A DNA stretch of 53,238 bases from Aquimarina macrocephali JAMB N27 (GTDB lineage: Bacteria; Bacteroidota; Bacteroidia; Flavobacteriales; Flavobacteriaceae), in assembly GCF_000520995.1 (NCBI RefSeq), contig NZ_JACA01000057.1:1-53238 (forward strand), written 5' to 3'. The notes below the pieces were generated by a model. It searched no databases. It was not told where the DNA came from and saw only the letters and a program-made list of their open reading frames with translations. Of the stretch, positions 24,494-34,680 are shown in pieces (within the stretch, counting starts at the first letter, position 1; each line of letters opens with the position of its first letter). The translations under genes were made by a program, and so were the position numbers.

Positions 24494-25133
24494 TAAGGCA
24501 TAATAACAATGTATCCTATGTAAAACCCTTTCCCAAGTCTGAGATTAAAATACAATATTTAACATTCTAATTAACTCATATTAATGATTTTATATTATTG
24601 GATTGTTGGCAACACTATAATGGCGTTACCAACAATCCAATAATAATCTATAGTAACTCTACATCCTATATATGTGGTATGACACAAAATCGTCAACCAG
24701 CATCCCTATGATTATAATTGGCAAACAAGGCAACTTGCCATAAAATGCGATAACTTTATCTTTGTTAAAGCTTCACCCACGTTGTTTAATTATCCTATTT
24801 TGCACCAAAAAGTATTGTTGCGTTTTTAGACTTATAGTTCTTATTTCTTTTCAACTTATCACTCCTATCTGATAAGGGATGGGGGTCTGTTCTAATAATA
24901 GCATGAATACGACTCAATAATTATCTTGCTATCTTTACTAAAACCTTCTTAGCACCTTCACACTGGTGAGATCGATAATATTCTTGTTTCACAGGGTCAA
25001 AACGTAAAGATTGCCAAGTAGCTTCTATCAGGTAACTTCTCATTATACGGTTGGCTCTTGGTGTTAACCTAGAAGTAGTCGAATGATCTCCACTTTGGTG
25101 TACCGATAGGATCAAACCCACATAACTAATAAA

Positions 25134-26196
25134 AGCTAAGTTCTAAAATAAATATGATTGGTATGGTTATATTGTATAATAGATACAGATATTATGATTC
25201 CACAAGATTTCAGAGATTTTTTCATCAATTCAGACGCTTCTGTTCAACAACAGATTGTTTCCTCTTTGCTTGAACTATCGATAGAAACCTCGGTTTTAGT
25301 GGAGGATAGGGATAAAAAAGCATTTGATTGCCCTCATTGTTCTAGTAATAGAATACGTGCTAACGGCAAAAACAAATGAGTTCAACGTTATCAATGTAAG
25401 GATTGCCACAGGAATTTTAGTGAGACTACGGGTAAATTCTGGTTTGGTCTAAAGAAGAAAGATAAGGTTGATAGCTATCTATATTGTTTACTTTCAGGTT
25501 ATAGTATACGCAAGAGTGCTAAGCAGGTAGGTATCTCCATTCAAACATCCTTTGATTGGCGTCATAAATTACTGACTTCCTTTCGGAGTGTTTCTGTAGA
25601 AGGGTTTGAAGGTATTACAGAGAGTGACGACCTTTTCTTTCCTTATTCAGAGAAAGGCAGCCATAATTTAGAGCGTCCTGCTAGGAAACGAGGTGAAAAA
25701 GCTAGTAAAGCAGGAATAAGTAATGAGAAGGTTGCTGTAATTGCTACTTGCTATAGGTCAGGAAACAAAGATTTCAAAGTAGCTACCAAAGGTCAGGTCG
25801 TATTAGTAAAAAAGATTTGGATAAAGCTTTAAAAGGAAAACTAGGCAAAGTAAAGGTTTTGTGTAGTGATAGCCATAGAAGTTATATCGCATTTGCAAAG
25901 AGTAGTAGTCTTACCCATAAAAAATTCAATGCCTCCAAAGGACAGCGAAGTGTAGATAAGATATATCACGTTCAGAATATTAATAATATGGATATGAGAT
26001 TGAGAAAATTTATGGATTCAGTTAATGGAGTAGCTACTAAATATCTTCAGAATTATTTGAATTGGTTCTTAGTCCTTGAGAAAATCAAGAATTCAACCAA
26101 TAGAATGGCAACAGCAGGCATAGCATTTACATCAAATACTGCATGGACAGAATTCAAAAATATAGCTGTAGAACATATCCTTTTTAGAACTTAGCT
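25134..26196 (+). mobile_element. IS1595-family element with 15-bp ends and 8-bp target duplication
   Basis: Perfect terminal inverted repeats AGCTAAGTTCTAAAA (25134-25148) and its complement (26182-26196). The flanks carry CTAATAAA on both sides (25126-25133 and 26197-26204), the 8-bp target duplication expected for IS1595. Length 1063 bp. The target is an IS110 transposase gene. The transposase inside is broken. Confidence 0.9.
25194..26194 (+). pseudogene. IS1595-family transposase with nonsense codon and frameshift
   Basis: From ATG at 25194: an N-terminal zinc ribbon (FDCPHCSSNRI ... QCKDCHRNF), then helix-turn-helix (SIRKSAKQVGISIQTSFDWRHK), and the ISXO2-type DDE domain (ITESDDLFF, later VLCSDSHRSYIAFA and the HVQNINNMDMRLRKFM end). 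An in-frame TGA at 25377, inside the zinc ribbon, and a one-base shift near 25800 split it into three pieces. Otherwise the gene is nearly full length, so inactivation is recent. Confidence 0.85.
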
Positions 26197-26582
26197 CTAA
26201 TAAACTGTTTGAAGTTCTTAAACCTTCGTAAATCTCCCAACTCACAAAGGATTACAAACGTTACAATAGGATCTACTCACGGAACAGATCTAAGCAAATA
26301 GTAATCCTTTTTGTAATGTTTACGATAATATGCAAGGAACTTAACACTAACTCCCTATTGTTGTTTATCTACAAAATCAAAGGATAGTTCCTTTTATACC
26401 AATTCCTAAACTTATGCGACCAATGGGGTTGATCTAATTCTTTGGGAATCACTATAACTAAATACAACAATTACATCTTAATTTGGGTTTTAAGAATGAT
26501 AAATTAAAAACAAAACATAAAAATTCGGCTCTGTGTTAATCCGAAAACTAGCATCTTTTCATACGCTAGGTTTCATACGCAG

Positions 26583-28144
26583 GGCGTCAAGCTGTCTAAA
26601 AACCTGCTATTCTTTTCTGTTTTATTTTTTTGTAATTTGAAGATATGAAATTTATTCAAGGAACTGATCGTAGCCAAACCCATCTTTTTCCAATTTCCTT
26701 AGAATCTTCAATCGACTCTGATAATGAAGTTCGACTTATTGAACTTTTTGTAGATAGTTTAGAGTTGTCAGAATTTGGTTTTAAAACTGATTTTAATGAA
26801 AATGACAGAACTACATATCACCCTAGTGATATTTTAAAACTATACATTTATGACTATCTCAATAAGATACGTTCATCACGAGATGCAGAAAAAACCTGTA
26901 AGCGAAATATAGAAGTAATATGGGTGCTAAAAACGTTACAACTTCACCACATTACCATTTCTAATTTTCGTAGAGACAATCCCAAGATCATCAAAAAAGT
27001 ATCCAGAGCAACGATATTAATAGCGAAACATTTCGATTTAACAGAAGGAAAACTCATTGCCTGAGACAGCACCAAACTACATGCTTAAAACAGTAACAAC
27101 AAAAATTTTAATCCAGAACTATCTTCTTGTGATGCTACTGATAAAAAACAAATCAAACAAGAAATCGAAAAACATACTAAACGTAAGCCAGATTATAAGC
27201 TACTGGAAAAACAACTCCGAGAAAGTAAGGAAACTCAAATCTCCACCTCTGATCCAAATAGTAGGTAAATGATTACCTGAAATAATATTACAGAGGTGGC
27301 ATATAATATTCAAACAACTGTAGATGATAAACACAACTTACCCATTGATTATAAAGTAACCAATGACAGTAAAGCCATGGAAAACATGTTACAGCGTTCT
27401 AAAACTATTTTACAAAGTACTGATTTTACAACTCTTTTATGATAAAGGGTATCTAACAGGAAGTGAGTTTAAAACAGCTGATAATTTAGGGGTAGATGTA
27501 ATGGTAGCTATTCCAACAGTAGCTGCACAAGCACCAATCCGGCATACAATTTAGATCAGTTCAGATATAATTCGCAAAACGATTATCATAGTGGTCCACG
27601 AGACAGTAAACTAACCACAACAGGTAAATGACATAAAGCAAAAACCTATTATTGGTTTAAAAGGTATACCACTAAAGATTGCAAGCAATGCCCAGTAAAA
27701 GATTAATGTACCATTGTTAAAGACGGAAAAGGTATTCAGAGAAGTGAATATCAAAGTTATACCAACCAAAATAAAGAGTATTTATCGAAAACGACAAGCT
27801 ATTGTAGACCCCCTCATGGAACCATAAAACGCTAGTGGGAATTTAATTATATCATAACCAAAAAATACAAGCAAAGAGCTAATGCAGATATTGGGTTAAT
27901 GTTTATAGCATACAATCTTAGAAGGGTTTTTAATATTATAGACAAAAATGAATTAAAAGAGTATTTCAAAAAAATCACCTCTTATGTATTGACCATAATA
28001 AGTGTAACTATAAGGAAAATAAGTTATTTTAAAGCACCTATATTTTTGAATAAATTAAGAGTAGTTTCTATTTAAAATCTCGCAAATCAACTTATATTTA
28101 ACCAATAAAACCAAAATAACGAAGCTTTTAGACAAACTGACGTT
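26583..28144 (+). mobile_element. IS1182-family element with both ends, inactive
   Basis: Ends: GGCGTCAAGCTGTCTAAAA (26583-26601) and TTTTAGACAAACTGACGTT (28126-28144) pair at 14 of 19 positions. Length about 1.56 kb, normal for the family. I see no sure target duplication. The last base touches an ATG at 28145 of the next gene's frame. Between the IS110 fragment and this element, 26244-26582 holds only an AAGGATTAC / GTAATCCTT inverted repeat (26247 and 26301) and no gene. Confidence 0.75.
26645..28074 (+). pseudogene. IS1182-family transposase with many stops
   Basis: The chain starts MKFIQGTDRSQTHLFPISLE, has the usual N-terminal domain (TYHPSDILKLYIYDYLN, ISNFRRDNP), the first catalytic Asp in IA-stop-DSTK, then VDDKHNLPIDYKVTNDS, LYDKGYLTGSE with the second Asp, and LMFIAYNLRRVFNI near the end. 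Stops at 27062 (TGA), 27089 (TAA) and several later, plus a shift near 27540, break it. Most stops are single-base changes from common codons. Confidence 0.85.
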
Positions 28145-28168
28145 ATGAGGAATAAAAGAAGTTTAAGT

Positions 28169-29413
28169 ATGTCAGAACCCACAGGGATTTTTATTGATGT
28201 AGAAATTGATGAAACAGATTTAAAAAAATTATTGAATCAAAAATTTGAAAAGGCTAGGTTTGGCAAAAAATTGGGCTATTATTTCAGTGAATTGCTATAT
28301 CGTTCCTATACAAATGAAGCAGATTCGGTATTTATTTTTAACTATGATAAAAAATCTAAATACTGTTTTATAGGACTCTTACTTAACCATTTTTCAGATA
28401 CCGATATTTTATTATTTCCAGAAGTTCTTGAAATAATAAGTTTGTTTAAAAAATGTAATTCTTCAAACTATGCTATAGTAGCATCTACTTTTTCTGAACT
28501 ATTCAAAGCTTACTCTTTGAAACAAAACCAGGTTATAGCACAATCTCCAAATGATTTTTCAAAAGATGTGGTTGAGCAGATAATGAATAAGTTTTATTCT
28601 TTTAGTCAAGATCAGCAGTTTCTTAGTCCACAAAAAGCATTAAACAAACGGAACTTTTTTTACAAAAATTTTAAGAATTATTTTAAAAAATACCTGGTAT
28701 ATGCGGAAAAAGCAGAAAAGTCAATAAAAATAAAAAAAGCAACAAAAAATGATCCTTTTTTCTTGTTTGGGGACTTTTATACTTATGAAAACCGTGTTTT
28801 CTTTAAAAAAAAGGTCAATTCCTTTATAGAAATCCCTAAAGCTGACCCTCTTACCTTCAGAGAAGCTGGTTTATCCATATTTGCTGATAAAAACCATGTA
28901 TTTGTACAAAAATGGGCTTTCCCCTTACCTAGCATAAACAGCTTTCTAGAGAGAAATTGGGAATATCAAATTATCAAAGGAATAGACAGTAAAAGTTTTG
29001 AGCCATATAAATATAAATTCGAAACCACCTATTGGAAAGATAAATATGCTGTATACTATGGCAAGTCAATAAGTGGAGTGGAACTAATTAAAATAGCGCA
29101 AGCAGATCGAGAAAGCTTTGAAGAATTAAATTTTGGGTTTGGAAAGGATAAAGATCATGTATTCTACCTTGACAAAATTATATCTCTTAATGCAAACCAC
29201 TTTATTTTAAACAAGAATGGGTTTATTTACGATGACAGGAATATTTTCCATTACCAGAACCAAATTCCTCTCGATGTAAAAACCTTTAAAATTTTAGAAT
29301 ATGAGTCAGAACAAAATCCATTTATGGGGACGTTTATACTAGAAGATAGAAGTGGAAAGTATAAATATAACCGAAATTGGAAAGGTGAAACAATGAAGGT
29401 CATAATCGAGTAA
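28169..29413 (+). CDS. DKNYY-family protein
   Basis: 414 aa if started at ATG 28169 (MSEPTGIFIDVEID); an upstream in-frame ATG at 28145 lies on the very end of the IS1182 and is less natural. The C-terminal half repeats the DKNYY pattern: IFADKNHVFVQ, WKDKYAVYYGKSI, GFGKDKDHVFYLDK, YDDRNIFHYQNQ, each a Tyr/Phe-rich hairpin. DKNYY proteins are often found as immunity-type or surface-lacking accessory genes. No signal peptide. Its stop at 29411 is immediately followed by the 3' end of a group II intron on the other strand, so both sides of the gene are mobile-element ends. Confidence 0.75.
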   Translation: MSEPTGIFIDVEIDETDLKKLLNQKFEKARFGKKLGYYFSELLYRSYTNEADSVFIFNYDKKSKYCFIGLLLNHFSDTDILLFPEVLEIISLFKKCNSSNYAIVASTFSELFKAYSLKQNQVIAQSPNDFSKDVVEQIMNKFYSFSQDQQFLSPQKALNKRNFFYKNFKNYFKKYLVYAEKAEKSIKIKKATKNDPFFLFGDFYTYENRVFFKKKVNSFIEIPKADPLTFREAGLSIFADKNHVFVQKWAFPLPSINSFLERNWEYQIIKGIDSKSFEPYKYKFETTYWKDKYAVYYGKSISGVELIKIAQADRESFEELNFGFGKDKDHVFYLDKIISLNANHFILNKNGFIYDDRNIFHYQNQIPLDVKTFKILEYESEQNPFMGTFILEDRSGKYKYNRNWKGETMKVIIE

Positions 29414-31258
29414 ACGGGTGACGGTTAAATAACCGCCACTGCGCCTCTCACACCACCGTACATACGGGTCTCGTATACGGCGGTTCACCAAATCGAAGTT
29501 TGCTCTTTATTTAAGTAGTCTATCATAGGAACGTATCCTTTTCTTCTAAGTCTGGATATGGTAATGGTAGTACCTAGTATAGGACTTTGAGCTACTGCCC
29601 AGCCTCCCATTCTGGTTCGACTCCAAGCATAGGCTTGTCCATGTTTAATCCCTAATCGAATCAGATTCTTACGTTTTCGTTCTGGCTTTTTCCAATCATG
29701 CCAAATACAATATCGTAACCGATTACGTAGCCACTCATCTAGCTTTTTAAGTTTAGTGTAGTTATTGGTCAACCGATAATTGTTTAGCCACCCTCTGCAT
29801 ACTTGGGTAATTCTATCCAATCGTTCTATCAAGGACATCGGTTTGGTTTTCTTGGTCAAACCTTTAAGATTACGCTTAAATTTATTCCAACTACTTTTAC
29901 TAACAACCAACTGGTACTGTCCTTTTATGCCTTTCTTGTAGATCGGCACAAATCCATGCCCTAGTAACTCGAAATTCACAGGTCTGCGTATACCGCTTTT
30001 TGCCTTGTTTATTGGTAATTTAAGTCTTTCTCTTAGAAAAACATAAATCTTGTTTCCAACTTCTTTAGCTTTGCTTTTCGATTTTGTATAGATACTAAAA
30101 TCATCTGCATAGCGAACATAACGAAGTCCTTGTCTTTCCAGTTCCTTATCCAAAACATCTAACATAACATTAGATAATAATGGACTTAGTGGGCTTCCTT
30201 GAGGGATTCCTCTTCGGCGTTTATAAAACCTACCATCTATAACAATGGGAGCTCGTAGCCATTTACGAATCAATCGTAGAGTAATCGGACATTTCACCTT
30301 GTTGTAAATTAATTGTAGTAGAATACTATGGTCTACCTTATCAAAAAATCCTTCTAAGTCAATATCTACAATATCCTGAAATCCATCATTGATGTACCTC
30401 TGTGTTTGTATTACTGCTTTATGTAGGTTCTTCTTGGGACGAAAACCATAACTAGAAGGCTCAAATCCATATTCGAACTTGGTCATCAATTGCTGGCTTA
30501 CCGCTTGTTGTAACCATCTATCTACTACCGTTGGAATACCCAAGTCTGGGTTTACCATTCTCTTTGGGAATACTGACTCCTAAGATCGCATCGGGAGTAT
30601 AGCTGTTATCCAAAATAGAGCTTAGCAGCTTGGTTCGGTATTTCCGTATAAAATCGGGGAGATCCCAACACCTAACTCCATCTACTCCACTAGCACCCTT
30701 ATTACGCAAAACTTGACGTTCTGCTTTATAAAGGTTAGTCGCTTCTAATACCGATTCAATCATAGGTTTAAATAATTTGTGTACTCCTGGCTGCTTAAGA
30801 TTAGGCTAGTAAAACCTCCTAATCGAATTTCGACATGATTTAATGTTCTGTCCTTCCTTACCTGTGAGACCTATGTGATGTCTATTCACAACTCGCCTCC
30901 TATAAGTACTATGACTTCTGCTGACTTCTCTACTTTACCAACTCGTGGTTATAGAGACCTCCGCATCTTCTTTCCCTCGATCCCTGCCGCATCTACTAGT
31001 TCGATATCTACTGAAAAAAAAACAGCTTTTTGGACTTTGCAGTGATGTGCCTACTTATCCGATCTTATAGCCTCAATATGTGGTTCGTGTACCTCAGTAC
31101 CGAGTTTTGTAGTCTCGCTTTCTTCAGTCCTAACCTCACAGTCAACAACCTTACGACTTACTAATGGTTCAAGACGTTACTCCTGCCCATAAGAGACTTG
31201 CACCCTCTAGATGAATTATTTATCTTCGATAAATAAAAGATGCCCATGCTGGGCACAC
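29414..31258 (-). mobile_element. Group II intron, near complete, minus strand
   Basis: The 5' end reads GTGTGCCCAGCATGGGCATC from 31258, a standard intron start. The structured RNA (domains I-IV) fills 30764-31258, the reverse transcriptase follows, and a domain V-like hairpin (GAACCGCCGTATACG ... CGTATGTACGGTGG) lies at about 29440-29490. The intron sits directly after a hairpin terminator (31268-31290) in its own orientation. Together with a 420-residue RT this fits class C introns, which insert behind terminators. The RT is frameshifted, so it can move only if helped. Confidence 0.8.
29485..30763 (-). pseudogene. Group II intron reverse transcriptase/maturase, one frameshift
   Basis: Frame 1 (30763-30518) gives VLRNKGASGVDGV ... 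GVSIPKENGKPR; frame 2 (to 29485) continues LGIPTVVDRWLQQA, the RT core with FDKVDH, the GIPQGSPLSPLLSNVML motif and the catalytic YADD, then the maturase domain ending RLRRKGYVPMIDYL. The break is near 30547 at GGG and equals a lost or gained base. Everything else looks intact, so this is either a recent mutation or a sequencing error. Confidence 0.8.
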
Positions 31259-31267
31259 ACAAAATAC

Positions 31268-31290
31268 AAACAGTATTAAAACGACTGTTT
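31268..31290 (-). terminator. Hairpin upstream of the intron (likely 5' exon terminator)
   Basis: AAACAGT / ACTGTTT with a 9-nt loop; on the minus strand it is followed by TTTGTATTTTGT and then the intron's first G. It sits where class C introns expect a terminator. Confidence 0.5.
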
Positions 31291-31296
31291 ATACAG

Positions 31297-31315
31297 AACG
31301 TCAGACTGCCTAAAA
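31297..31315. repeat. Solo IS1182-type terminal repeat
   Basis: AACGTCAGACTGCCTAAAA matches the ends at 28126 (complement) and 26583 closely, but no transposase is attached on either side. Confidence 0.55.
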
Positions 31316-31324
31316 ACCTGTCTT

Positions 31325-31700
31325 AATCCTCAAATTATTTGGGTAGGTATCGATGTAAAGCATTTCTGCTTTATCAAGTTCCCCCTCGAAGACCTGATCA
31401 AGATTTTTCTTACTGACCTTTCCCCTTGTTACCCGAAGTTCCTTATTATGTTTCCTATCACAATTGACCACTACAGCAATTTTCTCATTGCTGGCACCCC
31501 GTTTGGTTGCCTTGACTGGAAAGTCTAGGAAATTCCCTATTTTCTTTCCCTGACTCTAGAAAGAAAAATATCATCACTCTCTAAATACCTTCAAAACCAT
31601 CAGCGTGGATTGCTCAAAGTACTTAGAATCTTATGACGCCAATCAAAATAGGTTTGAATACAGATAGGTCGATTGACGAAAAAAAACATCAATAAAATTG
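31325..31700 (-). mobile_element. IS1595-family transposase fragment
   Basis: Minus-strand codons give PICIQTYFDWRHKILS, then after frame changes ESDDIF, then ASNEKIAVVVNCDRKHNKEL and VTRGKVSKKNLDQVFEGELD, matching the middle of the IS1595 transposase at 25194-26194 but clearly a different, more decayed copy. Both ends are missing. Confidence 0.65.
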
Positions 31701-32091
31701 CAATTAACAATCCAGGCCTATTGTGATATTCAATTGATCAAAAAGAAAAATTCTTTAAAGTGTTTTTTATTGTGCCACCACACAAGATTCGTTAGCAAAT
31801 AGTAATCATTTTTGCATGAATCAAATCAATTTTGCTAACGGAGTTTTAAAAATATAGAGACTTATGATAAAGTAGTTATTACTGTTTAGAAATGGTTAAA
31901 AAAGTGTGAGACTATTGATGGAAATATACTAATCGATACAAGTATTATTGTTCATAATGATGAGTCCGATTCTAAGCTTTGGACCATAGAATATTATCAG
32001 ATAAATCGCGGCAAACATGTTTACCATCTTGCTTATCGACATCGTAGATCTAGTTTTTTTCATCTTTTTTTGTTAATTCTTTCCTCAGACT
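31701..32091. other. Unassigned decayed DNA
   Basis: Contains GTTAGCAAATAGTAATCATT, similar to 26290-26310, and a plus-strand scrap reading WLKKCETIDGNILIDTS then NDESDSKLWTIEYYQINRGKH. I cannot place these in a family. No intact gene. Confidence 0.3.
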
Positions 32092-32660
32092 AATGATAGT
32101 CGGGTAACCGAGAGACATAGACGCCCCTCCTCTAAGAACCGTACGTGCGACTTTCGCCGCATACAGCTCAAACTTCTTTGATTCTATCATTACTTTTATA
32201 GCACAACTTAGTTATGTTAATATTCAGGCTATAGACTTGTCTGCGACAGTCAGGGTGTAACACTACCAGATTGCTAAAGGTGTATTGCCCTCCTAAATGT
32301 TTAGGTTTAATGTAATGGGGATTCCACTTAATTACCTTCGTGGTTTTCCCTTTACACATCGGACAAATACCTCTTTGACTTCTCCATATTCTAGTTAACA
32401 TCCAATATCCTTTAAGATGGCTAATTATCAGTATACCTTATAATTGCCCTATTTCCAGATATTTTCCTTTTGAGCCTACCATTCTTCCTTTCAATACCCA
32501 ATACTTTTTCCATTCCATGTAAAGCAATATTGGCTAATAGTGGAGATATTGTTCCTCCTTGCGGAGTACCTGTTGGAGTTTCTTTAAATACATTATTTTC
32601 CATAAATCCCACTTTGTGTTTGTTTAGTACTTGGTACATAGGGTTCCGGTTTTATGTTTG
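32092..32660 (-). mobile_element. Second group II intron, internally deleted
   Basis: Minus strand: an RT piece (32421-32639) with TPTGTPQGGTISPLLANIAL and the catalytic region RYTDN (normally YADD); then, after a deletion, SHLKGYWMLTRIWRSQRGIC and the HNH domain CPMCKGK ... LGGQYTFSNLVVLHPDC (32168-32401); then domain V (GCGGCGAAAGTCGC) to about 32092. The loss removes the thumb and most of the maturase domain. A sister copy lies at 47240-49640. The remaining 32661-32923 shows nothing. Confidence 0.8.
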
Positions 32661-32923
32661 ATAAATTTCTACAACCCATTTTTTTCAAAAAACTTTAAAT
32701 GAGTTCAATCCTCGGAACAAGCTCACAACGCTTTCGGTGAAATTTTTTAAGTTGCAAAGTAAGCTTCGAGGTATTAGATTAAAAGTCTGTTACTTATTTT
32801 AAATGTATTCTTACACATTTTTTCAAAATAGAGTTTCACTAATAAAAAAAGCAGTACCTTTCAATCTAGGTAAATTAAAAACCATCTCTTTTAATAATGA
32901 GTAAATTTAAATCAGGACTGGTA

Positions 32924-34618
32924 TCAAAATCTGCAATCTATAGAATAGAAAGCTCTAGTATCCTTTTTCCAATTCGTTAGATATGCAGCTGTTGGGTCAT
33001 CCACTTGTACACAAGAAAGATAAGAATTCGAAGAATAATTCCATCTCAGATCTACATATGTTAATGCAACATTGTTTCCGTTTTTAATGTTTAAAGAAGT
33101 TAATAATTTATTGTTCCTTAAATCTATTCTGGTCAAAGCGGTATTATACCTTAGATCTAATGTAGTAAGTCGATTAAATGAAGAAAATAAGTCGATCAAA
33201 GCAGTATTTTTGCTTAGATCTAATGCTGTGAGTTGGTTCTCTTGACAAACCAGTTTGGTCAAAGCTACATTTTTGCTTACGTCTATTGTTGACAATAGAT
33301 TTTCGTTACAATATAGCACAGTTAAATTAGTGTTCTTACTTACATCTATTGCTGATAGTCTATTCCTACTACAATAAAGCACAGTCAAAGCAGTATTTTT
33401 TCGTATATCTAATGTCTTAAGGTTATTGCCAAAACAATTCAATTCGGTCAAACCAGTGAAATATTCGATTCCTGAAAGATCGGAGATGTCTTTACGCTCT
33501 ACATTTATTTTTTTAACAACCTGTGCTTCGGCTATTGAGATTCTTCCATCTCTATTCGTATCTATTACTGGGGAAGTATGTTCAAATAACGCCTTTCTAA
33601 AGTTTGGATCAGGAATGATAATACCATCATCTGTAATATCATTAAGGTTTACTATCACGGTAACTTCTTTACTTGGTACTTCTTCATTATTATTCGTTTC
33701 TTGTTCATTTGTTGCTACTATTAATAATGTCGCTCTAAGTGTTTTTCTAGTTTCATAATCAAAAAGTGATGCGTCTTTAACCGTAAGTTTTCCTGTATTA
33801 TTAATAGTAAATGCATTAACAGGTTCTTCTGTTTTAAAAGAATACATCAATTTTCCTTGATCAGTAGTCGCTTTTATAGTCCCCAATTCCTGTCCTGAAA
33901 CAGGGTGTTCGTCTATAGTAGTTTCAAAATCTTTTACCGTTATGATTGCGTCATTAATATCATTTAGATTTACAGCTACGTTAACTTCTTTACTTAGTTC
34001 TCCATTTTTTACCAATATAATAGCTTCAAGAGTTTTTCTAGTTTCATAATCAAAAAGTGACGCATCTTTAACTGTAAGTTTTCCTGTATTATTAATAGTA
34101 AATGCATTAACAGGTTCTTCTGTTTTAAAAGAATACATCAATTTTCCTTGATCAGTAGTTGCTTTTATAGTCCCTAATTCCTGTCCTGAAACAGGGTGTT
34201 CGTCTATAGTAGTTTCAAAATCTTTTACCGTTATGATTGCGTCATTAATATCATTTAGATTTACAGCTACGTTAACTTCTTTACTTAGTTCTCCATTTTT
34301 TACCAATATAATAGCTTCAAGAGTTTTTCTAATTTCATAATCAAAAAGTGATGCATCTTTAACTGTAAGTTTTCCGGTATTATCAATTGCAAATGCATTA
34401 ACAGGTTCCTCTGTTTTAAAAGAATAGACTAATTCTCCTTGATTAGTAGTTACTTCTATAGTCCCTAATTCTTGTTCCGAAACAGGGTGTTCGTTTATAG
34501 TAGTTTCAAAATCTTTTACGGTAATAGTAATTGTCGAGGTTTGGGAATCATCATCACTAGAACACGCAACAACAATAAGAGTTATAAGTAGTATAACAGA
34601 TAATTTTAAATTTTTCAT
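32924..34618 (-). CDS. Surface lipoprotein with cadherin-like repeats and leucine-rich repeats
   Basis: 564 aa. Lipobox LIVVAC (Cys19) followed by SSDDD, the acidic surface-export signal. Residues about 29-125, 126-222 and 223-325 are three cadherin-like domains (TVKDFETTI, EELGTI, FDYE-x-RKTL and NLNDIND as recurring marks). Then NFRKALFEH, an EF-hand-like loop DTNRDGRISIAEA (about 354-366), and leucine-rich repeats of the type LTALDLSKNTAL (about 380-535), ending in a Cys pair region. It is monocistronic with a TACATTTG box at 34681. A calcium-dependent adhesion role is inferred from the domains. The cadherin repeats are nearly identical at DNA level, with period 291 bp. Confidence 0.85.
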   Translation of the reverse strand: MKNLKLSVILLITLIVVACSSDDDSQTSTITITVKDFETTINEHPVSEQELGTIEVTTNQGELVYSFKTEEPVNAFAIDNTGKLTVKDASLFDYEIRKTLEAIILVKNGELSKEVNVAVNLNDINDAIITVKDFETTIDEHPVSGQELGTIKATTDQGKLMYSFKTEEPVNAFTINNTGKLTVKDASLFDYETRKTLEAIILVKNGELSKEVNVAVNLNDINDAIITVKDFETTIDEHPVSGQELGTIKATTDQGKLMYSFKTEEPVNAFTINNTGKLTVKDASLFDYETRKTLRATLLIVATNEQETNNNEEVPSKEVTVIVNLNDITDDGIIIPDPNFRKALFEHTSPVIDTNRDGRISIAEAQVVKKINVERKDISDLSGIEYFTGLTELNCFGNNLKTLDIRKNTALTVLYCSRNRLSAIDVSKNTNLTVLYCNENLLSTIDVSKNVALTKLVCQENQLTALDLSKNTALIDLFSSFNRLTTLDLRYNTALTRIDLRNNKLLTSLNIKNGNNVALTYVDLRWNYSSNSYLSCVQVDDPTAAYLTNWKKDTRAFYSIDCRF

Positions 34619-34680
34619 GAATTTATTTTTTTTGTTTTCACGAGATTGTATAAATCTCCAATAGTATTACAATTTGAGTT

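Larger units (their letters stand above)
24510..26243 (-). mobile_element. IS110-family remnant, copy 2, split by an IS1595 element
   Basis: Minus-strand codons in 24921-25133 read FISYVGLILSVHQSGDHS then TPRANRIMRSYLIEATWQSLRFDP, the C-terminal part of an IS110 transposase. The chain continues upstream on the far side of the IS1595 insertion: 26197-26243 gives ELGDLRRFKNFKQF joined directly to ISYVGL. So one IS110 was cut by IS1595. Its 5' half beyond 26243 is gone and its 3' end (24921) has a stop followed by about 400 nt of element end shared with copy 1. Confidence 0.75.

Noticed and set aside
32421..32639. Functional reverse transcriptase
   Set aside because: The catalytic YADD reads YTDN and the frame ends there; it is a fragment.
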